DNA of 64,000 nucleotides, from NCBI RefSeq assembly GCF_024296865.1, contig NZ_CP101134.1:2542001-2606000 (forward strand), written 5' to 3'. Source of the stretch: Sphingobacterium sp. LZ7M1. GTDB taxonomy: Bacteria; Bacteroidota; Bacteroidia; Sphingobacteriales; Sphingobacteriaceae. The notes beneath the pieces are model-generated. The model saw nothing but the letters and a program-made list of their open reading frames with translations. It was not told the DNA's origin and ran no database searches. Positions within the stretch are counted from its first letter, which is position 1, and each line of letters begins with the position of its first letter. Positions 45,915 through 54,493 of the stretch are shown piece after piece. A program made the position numbers and the translations under genes.

Positions 45915-47744
45915 TTAATAGCCTGGAATCTGTACCAATTGTTTATTACGATCAATTTCCATTTGATGCCAAGGCATAAAGTAATTTTTGTCCTCCCATG
46001 GTGCTCTCAATACTGCTGGCACACGTTTATGGAAATCAGGACTGTTGATAGCCGAACCTTTGGTCATATCCATTCCTTCATAATTTCCACCTTGTCTGTA
46101 ACCATCTTGGTCAGCAACTTTCCATCTTCTTACATCAAAAAAGCGCTTTCCTTCAAAACATAACTCTACTCTACGCTCCGTACGGATCTCTTGTCTTACT
46201 CTCGCTTGTGATAGACCTGATGTCAAGGCTGGAAGTCCACCTCTTGTTCTAACTTTATTCAAGTAAACCAATACATCTGGATGGTTAGGTTGTGCTTCAT
46301 TCAATGCCTCAGCATAGTTTAGATATAGCTCCGATAACCTGATCAACATGGCTGCACGGTTAGTGGCATTCGATGGGTCCACAGAAAATGAGGGGTGAAC
46401 ATTCTTTCTAGCGGTATAACCTGTTTTAGGCCAATCCCTAGGGGCACCATTTTTACCTGAATTACCTGTTGCGAAAAACTCTACCCATTTCATCCCTGTT
46501 TTTGGAGCTCCCGGAATCAATGATCCATTAAATGTGATATAGGAATAGAATCTTGGTTCACGGTCCATATACATTTTGTTGGTTCCTTCTGCATAGTATC
46601 TTGTCTCTACACTTGAATAGGTGTTTTCATTGTAAGTATTGCTTTGTTGGATCGTTTGTCCATTTTGCATCCTGAAATCATCCACCAACTCTTGAACAAC
46701 TGCCAATCCATTGTATGCTGTACCCGAGATCGCTCTAGGTGAGGCATGGATTTCCCATTGGTAACGGTTGGTCGCTGGTCTTAACCAGATACCTTCTTTT
46801 TGGTATCCGTCCCAGAATACATCTCTAGTGGAAAGAAAGGCTGTTTCAAAATCGTTGGCACCCGTTTTTACAAATAAGGCCTTACCATTTGCTTCGGCTA
46901 AATCGATTGCCGCTTTTGCTTGGGTAGCAGCTTTTTGCCAGCGTGAAGCATCATATGTTGGATTGATCAATTGCTTACCATCTAAGTTTCTCCAATTGGC
47001 CATAGCCGTGTTACCATTGTACAAAGGACTAGCATGGAACAATAGAATTTCAGATTTTACAGCTTCGGCGACCATTTTATTGATTCGACCTAATTGTGTA
47101 CCATCAGCTGTTGTCGTTCCCGCTTGGAAATGTTCAACCGGAAGGTCTTTGATCGACTCATCTATCTGTGCAATAACAAAGGCAACCGACTCATCCCAAG
47201 AACTTCTAGGAATCTGGTAATTATCTCCCGCAGCCTCTTCACTGATCAAAGGAAGGATTACCGCTGGACCATGCATCTTCATGACCGACCAGTAATAAAA
47301 AGCTCTTAAGAATTTCGCCTCTGCTTTGTATTCTTTCACCAATGTAGCACCATTCTCTGCTGTCAATAGTTCTGTACAGCGATCAACATTATCAATGAAA
47401 ATCTGAGCCTGTCTGATCTTATTGTAATAATTGACATACATGGTATTTACATTATCCGCTGATAATGCCCCTGAATTCGCTGGGAATTCCTGCCAATTGG
47501 ATACATCCATTTCGTCGGTGATCGCTGACCAAAAGTAACTATATGGCTGATCCCAAACATCTTGGATTGGAGAATACAAACCTCCCCAATAGTTTTCTGT
47601 CTGCCTACGGTTGGAAAAAATGGTTTCAATATTCAATAGGTTGTCCGGTTGTGCATCGAAGAACTTATCGTTGCAACTGTTCATGGACATCGTCGTTGCT
47701 GCAAGCAACAACATGCACGTAATATTTTTATAATTGATTTTCAT
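45915..47744 (-). CDS. SusD/RagB-family nutrient-binding lipoprotein
   Basis: 609 residues. Signal MKINYKNITCMLLLAATTMS with lipobox MNSC. SusD signatures: FFDAQPDNLLNIETIFSNRR, TPR-like helices (YKAEAKFLRAFYYWSVMKMH) and the C-terminal RLSELYLNYAEALNEAQPNH, RTRGGLPAL, RTERRVELCFEGKRFFDVRRW. The lid of a SusCD importer at the outer membrane. Eight nt after the SusC stop. The ligand is not deducible. Confidence 0.95.
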   Translation of the reverse strand: MKINYKNITCMLLLAATTMSMNSCNDKFFDAQPDNLLNIETIFSNRRQTENYWGGLYSPIQDVWDQPYSYFWSAITDEMDVSNWQEFPANSGALSADNVNTMYVNYYNKIRQAQIFIDNVDRCTELLTAENGATLVKEYKAEAKFLRAFYYWSVMKMHGPAVILPLISEEAAGDNYQIPRSSWDESVAFVIAQIDESIKDLPVEHFQAGTTTADGTQLGRINKMVAEAVKSEILLFHASPLYNGNTAMANWRNLDGKQLINPTYDASRWQKAATQAKAAIDLAEANGKALFVKTGANDFETAFLSTRDVFWDGYQKEGIWLRPATNRYQWEIHASPRAISGTAYNGLAVVQELVDDFRMQNGQTIQQSNTYNENTYSSVETRYYAEGTNKMYMDREPRFYSYITFNGSLIPGAPKTGMKWVEFFATGNSGKNGAPRDWPKTGYTARKNVHPSFSVDPSNATNRAAMLIRLSELYLNYAEALNEAQPNHPDVLVYLNKVRTRGGLPALTSGLSQARVRQEIRTERRVELCFEGKRFFDVRRWKVADQDGYRQGGNYEGMDMTKGSAINSPDFHKRVPAVLRAPWEDKNYFMPWHQMEIDRNKQLVQIPGY

Positions 47745-47752
47745 TGCTGTTC

Positions 47753-50700
47753 TTATTTAAAATTTAGTCTTATCCCCATATTGTAAACTCGTGTGATAGG
47801 ATAAGCTGCTCCTCTACCATCTCCCATTTCTGGATCCCAGAAATCCCAGTTTGAAATTGTGAACAAATTGGTTCCATTCAGATAGATCCGGAACTTAGAA
47901 ACACCAATTTTATCCAACCATGATCTGTCTGTAAAGTTGTAACCAAATTCGGCTTGCTTCAAGCGAATGAAATCCGAACGGTGCAACCAATATGTACTTC
48001 CATAGTAGTTGGTCGTAACGGTTTCGTTGGTTGACAACCTTGGGTATAAAGTTTCTTTATCTGGGTTATTTGGATCCCAACGATCCAATAGATTGGTGTA
48101 CATGTTTCCGTAAGTCGCACCTTGCGAGAACGGGGTCACTGCGAAACCACTTGCATAGTTAAGATCCACCAAACCTGAACCCTGGAAGAATAAACTCATA
48201 TCAAATCCTTTAAATCCTCCACCTAAGGTAATACCATAAGTCAACAATGGTGTTGAGCCATATCCAATGGCAGTTTGGTCATTGGAGTTAATGATACCAT
48301 CTCCATTTAAATCCTTGTATCTGATATCACCTACGCGTACATCACCAGCTTGAGATGCTGAGTTTGCAATTTCCTCATCAGTCTTGAACAAACCTTGATC
48401 AATGTATCCGAAACGTTGAGAGATACGGTGACCTTCTCTGTTCAGGTATGGGAATGCCCATGGTGGTAAGTTATCTTTCACAGCACGGTTAGAGTTGTAG
48501 TTCATCGTACCTCTTGCCATAAAGAAACCATTGGTCATTTGCTTGTTGTACTCCAAGGTCAAGTCGATACCCTTATTGGCTGTTTCACCGATATTTTTGT
48601 AAGGAACGTTTCCAGAATTAAATCCCGATACATAAGGAATATCCAATCCTTGCATCAAGATACCTTCTCTATCTTCCTTGAATAACTCAGCAATGAATTG
48701 CAATTCGCTATTGAACAGGTTGATCTCGAAACCGATATTATGTCTGTAGGAAGTTTCCCAAGTTACATCACCACGCATCAAGGATTCTACATAACCTGTA
48801 AAACCTCTTTGAGATCCTGGAATACCGAAATTATAGGAACCACCATCTTGCGAAAATCTTGTTAGGTACAAGAAACGGTTTCCAGTATTTGAGTTTCCTG
48901 AAGAACCATAGGAATAGCGTAATTTCAAGTGATCGATATGGTCTTTTAATGGTTCAAAGAATTCCTCATTCGAGATCACCCAGCCTAAACCTACGGAAGA
49001 GAACAGACCAAAACGGTTATTTGGCGTAAAGTTGTCAGATCCGGAATAAGAGAAGTTGGATTCAAAAAGGTATTTTCTGTTGTAAGCATAAGTTGCTCTT
49101 CCCACTAAATTTCTATTTCTGTAAGGAATAGCTGCTTGGTACGAACCAACATTGGATGCTGCATCTGAGAAATCCGTTTGGTTGAACAACAATAAACCGC
49201 CAACCTCATGGTCTCCAAATGCACGGTTATAGTTCAATGATGCTTCTGCATAAAGACGACGGGTAGATGATCTTCCTAATCCAAAGTTTAGGTCTGGAGA
49301 TCCTGCATCCGTCAAGTTCAAAATCAAGTTGCCTTCATCATCTCTGCCTTCTGCAAAATAAGAAGGTAGGTTTCTAACCCTGGAAAGTACGGATTGAACC
49401 GTAGCATCAAATGCGAATAATCCATTTGCGCTCAAACCTTCGGTCAAGAAGCCTAATTGTTGGGTCAATCTCAGGTTGGAACGAACTACGTTATCATATC
49501 TGTTATTGATACCCGATTGCGTCAAAGCCTTGTAAGGGTTTTCTGTAGCTCCCTTCACAAATGGCCATGAACCATCCGAGTATTGAACTGGAATTACATG
49601 TGGAGAGGTCTGGGTGGCCAAAGCGAAAATATAGTCCCTACCCCTTGCCGGTTCATTATAGTTTTTCAAGAAACCATTGATACCAAAGTCAATCTTGGTA
49701 TTTGGAGTTACATTGACGGTCAAATTACTGGTGAAATTAAATCGATCTTCTTTCAATGCTGAATTATAGGTATCGATATCTTCCGTTCTAAACTGACCAG
49801 TTTCGTTGTAATAGCCTAGCGACAAATAATACTGGGCAATATCTGCACCACCGGTAATATTTACGTTAGCTCTGTTATTGGTAGCATTGTTCTTGAAAAG
49901 CACATCATACCAGTCCACATTTGGATATAGATCTGGATCGGCACCAGTTCTGTGCAATTCTATTCTTTCTGGTGTATAGAAAGGCTGCTTGCCACGCATG
50001 GTCAAACCTTCATTGAACAATTCCATAAAGGTCGGTCCATCTACGAAATCAGGCAGGTACGTAAATCCAGTGATACCCTGTTGCAGTTCGGCAGAAATGG
50101 AAGGTTTACCAGCCTTACCTTTACGGGTATTGATGATAATAACCCCATTCGCACCTCTCGTACCGTAAACGGCAGTGGCGGTTGCATCCTTCAGGATGGT
50201 GAAGCTTTCGATGTCCTCTGGATCGATATTGTTGATATCACGATCTGGTACTCCGTCGACGATCAATAATGGTGACTGAGGTGAACTTGCGAAAGTCGAT
50301 ACCCCGCGAACAAACAGGTTTGCACCACCAGAACCAGGACCTCCACTGCGTTGCGTCGCAACAACCCCAGCCAAACGACCCGCAATAGCTGTCGTTAAGT
50401 TAGCAACTGGAACCTTGAGCTCTTCTCGCTTGATTGTCGCCTGCGAGCCCACATTACTTTCTTTCTTTTGCGTACCGAATCCGACAACAACAACTTCATC
50501 GATTCCTGCCAGATCCTCATTTAAAGTTACTGTAATGTCCTTTTCATTTTCTGTCAGCGGCACTTCCTGGAATTCAAAGCCTACCAATTTGAAAACAAGG
50601 GTAGCATCTGATGGTACTTCAGCAACGAACCTACCATTGGCATCGGTAGAAGTCAGAGCCTTGGTCTGTCCCTTTACGGAGATGGTTACCCCCTGCAAAA

Positions 50701-50923
50701 GATTACCATTGGCATCCTTCACCGTTCCTGTGTAAACGGTCTGCTGTCGATCGATCATGGTTACGGCTGAAAATAATTCCGAAATGTTTGTGGCACCTAA
50801 AACATCAATTGGACACATCGATGAAATCAATAAGGTTGCTACGGAAACCTGACCCCATTTTGGGACAAGCTTAAAAACATTGGACATAGGTTTTTTAATA
50901 GGTTGACCCTTTTTCATGTTCAT
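47753..50923 (-). CDS. SusC/RagA-family TonB-linked outer membrane importer
   Basis: 1056 residues. An N-terminal extension precedes a hydrophobic export segment (VSVATLLISSMCPIDVLGAT). A CarboxypepD_reg-like domain follows (about 60-135, GTVKDANGNLLQGVTISVKG). Then the TonB-like box region EVVVVGFGTQKK, the plug (LTTAIAGRLAGVVATQRSGG, LIVDGVPDRDINNIDPEDIE, TAVYGTRGANGVIIINTRKG) and a 22-strand-type barrel. First gene of SusC-SusD-discoidin lipoprotein. No glycoside hydrolase, sigma/anti-sigma or hybrid two-component gene accompanies it within the window, so the substrate is open. Confidence 0.95.
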   Translation of the reverse strand: MNMKKGQPIKKPMSNVFKLVPKWGQVSVATLLISSMCPIDVLGATNISELFSAVTMIDRQQTVYTGTVKDANGNLLQGVTISVKGQTKALTSTDANGRFVAEVPSDATLVFKLVGFEFQEVPLTENEKDITVTLNEDLAGIDEVVVVGFGTQKKESNVGSQATIKREELKVPVANLTTAIAGRLAGVVATQRSGGPGSGGANLFVRGVSTFASSPQSPLLIVDGVPDRDINNIDPEDIESFTILKDATATAVYGTRGANGVIIINTRKGKAGKPSISAELQQGITGFTYLPDFVDGPTFMELFNEGLTMRGKQPFYTPERIELHRTGADPDLYPNVDWYDVLFKNNATNNRANVNITGGADIAQYYLSLGYYNETGQFRTEDIDTYNSALKEDRFNFTSNLTVNVTPNTKIDFGINGFLKNYNEPARGRDYIFALATQTSPHVIPVQYSDGSWPFVKGATENPYKALTQSGINNRYDNVVRSNLRLTQQLGFLTEGLSANGLFAFDATVQSVLSRVRNLPSYFAEGRDDEGNLILNLTDAGSPDLNFGLGRSSTRRLYAEASLNYNRAFGDHEVGGLLLFNQTDFSDAASNVGSYQAAIPYRNRNLVGRATYAYNRKYLFESNFSYSGSDNFTPNNRFGLFSSVGLGWVISNEEFFEPLKDHIDHLKLRYSYGSSGNSNTGNRFLYLTRFSQDGGSYNFGIPGSQRGFTGYVESLMRGDVTWETSYRHNIGFEINLFNSELQFIAELFKEDREGILMQGLDIPYVSGFNSGNVPYKNIGETANKGIDLTLEYNKQMTNGFFMARGTMNYNSNRAVKDNLPPWAFPYLNREGHRISQRFGYIDQGLFKTDEEIANSASQAGDVRVGDIRYKDLNGDGIINSNDQTAIGYGSTPLLTYGITLGGGFKGFDMSLFFQGSGLVDLNYASGFAVTPFSQGATYGNMYTNLLDRWDPNNPDKETLYPRLSTNETVTTNYYGSTYWLHRSDFIRLKQAEFGYNFTDRSWLDKIGVSKFRIYLNGTNLFTISNWDFWDPEMGDGRGAAYPITRVYNMGIRLNFK

Positions 50924-50987
50924 AGTTAGCGGTTAGTAAAATTGATTATTGGGGTAATGATAAGAGTTAATTAGAGGAAAAAAAACA

Positions 50988-50999
50988 GCAATCGTTTGC
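50988..50999. promoter_or_regulatory. LacI-type operator-like dyad before susC
   Basis: GCAATCGTTTGC (minus strand GCAAACGATTGC): arms GCAA/TTGC around a central CG, the general LacI/PurR operator shape. About 65 nt upstream of the susC start. Regulator not in window. Confidence 0.4.
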
Positions 51000-51456
51000 G
51001 TAAATTTTTAACGAATTCAGGAATTTTCATTAAAAAATTAAATCAATAAAAACACATAACCCCATTTTTACTGTGCTAAAACCATTATTTTGGGTATTTA
51101 CTAATATTAACCCTACGTTAATAACAATTTTGTTACACAATTTATTATGTATAACATGAACCTGAAAATCAATAAAAATTTGAGTTTTGCAATCGGGACA
51201 AATTCGAGATTCATTCGACCCATATTCGGAAAATTCGGAATATGTCTCGAATAAGGTCAAAGTCAGGTCAGACTAAAATCGATAAAACAGATAGGATGAA
51301 AATTTAAGGAAAAATGGAGGTCAAAAAATGAAAATGCTAGAGGTTTATTAAAATTTTTAGTTTGAACTAGGATGGAAAGAATGAGAGGATGGGTCAAGAT
51401 TTGGATTATTTTTTTTGCAAGAAAGTCCCTGTTACGATAAGTTACCTAGAATTAAC

Positions 51457-51492
51457 AAAAAAAGGTATTCGATTAATCGAATACCTTTTTTT
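51457..51492. repeat. Palindromic dispersed element, copy 3 (core only)
   Basis: A perfect 36-bp palindrome with the same GATTAATC centre and T-rich right arm as copies 1 and 2. The inner stem is GGTAT/ATACC instead of CTGTT/AACAG and ATGTT/AACAT. The flanking CCCT-AGA-AGGG hairpin is missing or decayed. Confidence 0.85.
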
Positions 51493-51713
51493 CGCTACCT
51501 TATATTGTTCAATACCTTTCTAAAATCTTTCAGCCATTCTGGGGCAGATTGTCATAAATTGCCCATTTATGGTAACGTATTTTCGTTTAAACCGTCTGGC
51601 CCATTCCATATGTCTCTATCAACTTTGAAAACTAATAACTGAGAGGGAAAAACAATAATCTTGGCCAATCCTCCAATCCTCGTGGTGAGCAAAGTCGAAC
51701 CCCATCCTCGTTC

Positions 51714-51803
51714 ATTCCCACTTCTTGATCCATCCTCTAATCCCTTTAATCCTGGTTCATTCCCAGTTCTTGGTCCATCCTCAAATCCCTTTAATCCTGG
51801 TTC
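51714..51803. repeat. 45-bp tandem repeat overlapping the dipeptidase 3' end
   Basis: Two 45-bp units (51714-51758, 51759-51803) starting ATTCCCA and ending CCCTTTAATCCTGGTTC, with a decayed third unit to the left. The last unit supplies the final codons and stop of the dipeptidase gene. Confidence 0.85.
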
Positions 51804-52879
51804 AAACTCCCCCTCATAAACCTCAACCAATTGCCGTTTGCAATCTTCTGTATATCTTCCTTCGCATAGCCTCTATTTCTTAGGATCGGGAATACTTTTT
51901 GGATATCGGCAATGGTTTCCAGATCATAGGGACATTGTTCTCTTCCAAATGCGCCATCCAAATCACTGCCTACTGCTACATGGTTGGTATTGCCGGCAAT
52001 CTGACAGATATGGTCGATATTGTTGGCCATGATCTCCATATTGCAACCTGTTTCTTTTGGAGTAGATGTTCCCCGTATCCAATTTGGGACCATCATCCAG
52101 GCGTCCAGTGCAACGCCAATAACCGCATTTCTGTCAACCAGAGCCTTGATCATATCATCAGAAAATTGACGGTTATGATCAACAAATGTCCGGCAGTTGT
52201 TGTGACTGGCCCATATAGGACCTTTATATCGATCTAAAGCATCCCAAAATGCATCGTCATTGAGATGGGTTGCATCAAGGATCATCTGGAGGTTGTCCAT
52301 TTCCTGGAGCAAGGCAATTCCATCCTGATTTAACTTTCCATTGGAATCCGTACCATTGGCATACCGACCTGGTCCATAATGGGCGGGACCAAGTGCACGA
52401 AGGCCATAATCATATGCCTTTTCAAGATATGACAGGTTAACGATGGAATCAGCACCTTCCAGGCTAAGGATATATCCGATGGCTTTTTTCACATCTCCAA
52501 TATTATCATTCCAATGCTCGACATGGGCATCCAGTTCCGCTTTTGTCCGGATCATTTTTAGCTGCCCATCCTCTTCCATCGCTTTGTACCAAGCTAATTG
52601 CCCTTGAGTTTGTGCCCATGCCTGTTCGGGAGATAACCAACCTGGAAGAACACTTCCGTGCTCTACATACCTTGCAATCTGGGTGGCAACGACCAGACCT
52701 ATGTTCCCTTTTCGAAGTTCATCGAAAGTGACGGTCGCTTTGCCGCGATCTGGTTTATCGACCATGCCCTCTTCCCTCCGGTTCAACTCTGAAATGGGGA
52801 TCCGGAGATCTCGATTCCATTCCATGGCATTCATGCTTAGATCAAGGTGACCATCGATCAAAAAAGGCTGTACTTCCAT
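51791..52879 (-). CDS. M19-family membrane-dipeptidase-like zinc dipeptidase
   Basis: 362 residues; hydrolyses dipeptides, often with a D-residue at the C-terminal side. Zinc ligands in order: DGHLDL near residue 9, Glu in LSLEGADSI, His in LDATHLNDDAFW, His in WASHNNCRTF, Asp in VAVGSDLDGAFG. No signal peptide, so cytoplasmic. Last gene of a D-amino-acid operon, seven nt after the PLP enzyme. The last four residues (LNQD) and stop lie inside a 45-bp dispersed repeat. Confidence 0.9.
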   Translation of the reverse strand: MEVQPFLIDGHLDLSMNAMEWNRDLRIPISELNRREEGMVDKPDRGKATVTFDELRKGNIGLVVATQIARYVEHGSVLPGWLSPEQAWAQTQGQLAWYKAMEEDGQLKMIRTKAELDAHVEHWNDNIGDVKKAIGYILSLEGADSIVNLSYLEKAYDYGLRALGPAHYGPGRYANGTDSNGKLNQDGIALLQEMDNLQMILDATHLNDDAFWDALDRYKGPIWASHNNCRTFVDHNRQFSDDMIKALVDRNAVIGVALDAWMMVPNWIRGTSTPKETGCNMEIMANNIDHICQIAGNTNHVAVGSDLDGAFGREQCPYDLETIADIQKVFPILRNRGYAKEDIQKIANGNWLRFMRGSLNQD

Positions 52880-52886
52880 AATATCC

Positions 52887-53993
52887 TTAAATATTTAACA
52901 TTCTATTCCTCGCAACAACTTGCCAATTCTTAACCTTTTGATGGTCTGCGATGACCGAGACTTTATCATACAAGGCCACTGTTGGGCAGATATGCAAAGG
53001 AATGGCATAGAGTTCCGTACCTACTGGATACTCATTGCTATCATTGACGTTGAGCACCATATGTTCCTCACTCTGTAATATCGGAACTGCATCATCGGCA
53101 TTCAAAAACTTAACCCTTGGCAATGGAGATTCCGAAGCGACAGCCTTGTAACCTAAGTCTATACATATGCGATGCTCATTGATCACGGATATCACTCGGG
53201 TCAAAAGTACTGCGGCGACTTCAAAAGCTTGTTCGGGTATTTTCTGGGAGTAACCCCAATCCCAAAACACAAAGGTTCCAGGGCTACAGGCCACATTAGG
53301 ACGTTCAGCATGCCGTGTAAACGAAGGCGAACCGCCCACTACTATTTTCAATGGATAAGTACATTTTTCCTGAAAATAATCAAATGCAAGCTTGAGTAAA
53401 TCATACCCTGAATCTGCCTCCTTTTCACGTATGGAAGCATCAACATTGTTGATCTGCCCATCATAGCCATGTATGCCCTCCAAAAGCAAGCTGTCCTGTT
53501 CAGCAATGCAGTTCCAGAGCTTTTCAATGTCTTTTATGGAAGCACCAGTCCTACCCATGCCTACATCAAGATCCAGGTAGAAGCTGGTTTTTATTCCCTG
53601 CTCCTTTGCCTGAAAATTGACTGTTGTAATAGATTCTACGTTATCCAATAAACAGGAAAAATGGGTGTTCGGATACTCTTGGATCAATTTCAGAAACCGT
53701 GAGATATTTGGTCCCACGGGCTGATAGGCCAAAAGGACATCCTTAGCATTACTCAATGCCAGCATTTCCGCTTCAGCAATGGTAGAACATTTAAACTGCT
53801 CAATACCTTCCTCAATCATCATCTTGCTCACTTCAAGCATTTTATGGGTCTTTGCATGAGGGCGCAACCTTGACGTATCATTGGCGACCATTCTTTTGAG
53901 CAAGCGAATATTACGGGTTATCCGATCAGGATACAGTAAAAGAGCAGGTGAAGCGATACAATCTGAATTTTTTACTTCAAACCACTTTTCCAT
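52887..53993 (-). CDS. D-threonine aldolase / D-serine dehydratase-like PLP enzyme
   Basis: 368 residues. Alanine-racemase-fold N-terminal barrel with the PLP lysine in RLRPHAKTHKMLEVSKM, then DLDVGMGRTGA and GIHGYDGQINN. The C-terminal domain has the metal pair PLHICPTVAL (His-x-Cys), as in D-threonine aldolase and eukaryotic-type D-serine dehydratase (DSD1). It cleaves or deaminates a D-beta-hydroxy amino acid; which one cannot be read from sequence. RidA next door favours a dehydratase that releases 2-aminoacrylate. Confidence 0.88.
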   Translation of the reverse strand: MEKWFEVKNSDCIASPALLLYPDRITRNIRLLKRMVANDTSRLRPHAKTHKMLEVSKMMIEEGIEQFKCSTIAEAEMLALSNAKDVLLAYQPVGPNISRFLKLIQEYPNTHFSCLLDNVESITTVNFQAKEQGIKTSFYLDLDVGMGRTGASIKDIEKLWNCIAEQDSLLLEGIHGYDGQINNVDASIREKEADSGYDLLKLAFDYFQEKCTYPLKIVVGGSPSFTRHAERPNVACSPGTFVFWDWGYSQKIPEQAFEVAAVLLTRVISVINEHRICIDLGYKAVASESPLPRVKFLNADDAVPILQSEEHMVLNVNDSNEYPVGTELYAIPLHICPTVALYDKVSVIADHQKVKNWQVVARNRMLNI

Positions 53994-53995
53994 GA

Positions 53996-54466
53996 TTAGC
54001 CTTCATGTAATTCAAACATAGCCTCAATTTCCACCGGGATATTGTCTGGCAGTGAACCAAAGCCTACTGCTGATCGCACTCCAATACCATTTTCCTCGCC
54101 CCAAACCGAAGCAAACAATTCACTACAACCATTGATTACATAGGGATGTCTTTCAAAAGCAGGCGTGGCATTGACCATTCCTAAAACTTTGATAACGCGT
54201 TTTACTTTATTCAGCGAACCTAAATTGGCTTTTATCGTAGCCAGCATAGCCAGACCGACCTGTCTAGCAGCTACCTTACCAGCTTCCATGTCCATATCTT
54301 CACCAACGCGCCCGATGATTAAGGTTCCGTCATTTTGAACCGTACCATGACCAGATAAGTAAAGATATTTTCCATCGACCAAACATGGTTTGTACACCCC
54401 AAGTGGCTTTGGTGCTGGAGGTAATGTTAAACCTAATTTTTCAAATTGTTCATCTGCATTCCACAT
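53996..54466 (-). CDS. RidA (YjgF/YER057c/UK114) family protein
   Basis: 156 residues. Starts MWNADEQFEKLGLTLPPAPK; the family core is YKPCLVDGKYLYLSGHGTVQ and GKVAARQVGLAMLATIKANL, ending in IPVEIEAMFELHEG. This is the longer Rid subgroup beginning LGLTLPPxPxPxGxY. RidA hydrolyses reactive enamine/imine intermediates from PLP enzymes, fitting its place two nt upstream of the DTA/DSD1-like gene. Confidence 0.92.
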   Translation of the reverse strand: MWNADEQFEKLGLTLPPAPKPLGVYKPCLVDGKYLYLSGHGTVQNDGTLIIGRVGEDMDMEAGKVAARQVGLAMLATIKANLGSLNKVKRVIKVLGMVNATPAFERHPYVINGCSELFASVWGEENGIGVRSAVGFGSLPDNIPVEIEAMFELHEG

Positions 54467-54493
54467 GATTTATTATTTTTTGATTAGTAATTT

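Larger units (their letters stand above)
50924..51790. other. 867-bp gap upstream of susC with regulatory and repeat sequences
   Basis: No credible gene: a 76-codon frame at 51030-51260 has no family look, and a frame at 51567-51830 is made of the 45-bp repeat. It contains the GCAATCGTTTGC dyad (50988-50999), palindromic element copy 3 (51457-51492) and the 45-bp repeats (51714-51803). Confidence 0.65.

Noticed and set aside
51030..51260. 76-codon minus-strand frame upstream of susC
   Set aside because: Very AT-rich, with an isolated CPDC only, no second metal pair and no start signal; it sits where the susC control region is expected.
51567..51830. 87-codon minus-strand frame with EPGLKGxEDGxRxGN repeats
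   Set aside because: It consists of the 45-bp intergenic repeat and overlaps the dipeptidase 3' end; a decayed third unit and no promoter argue against a gene.
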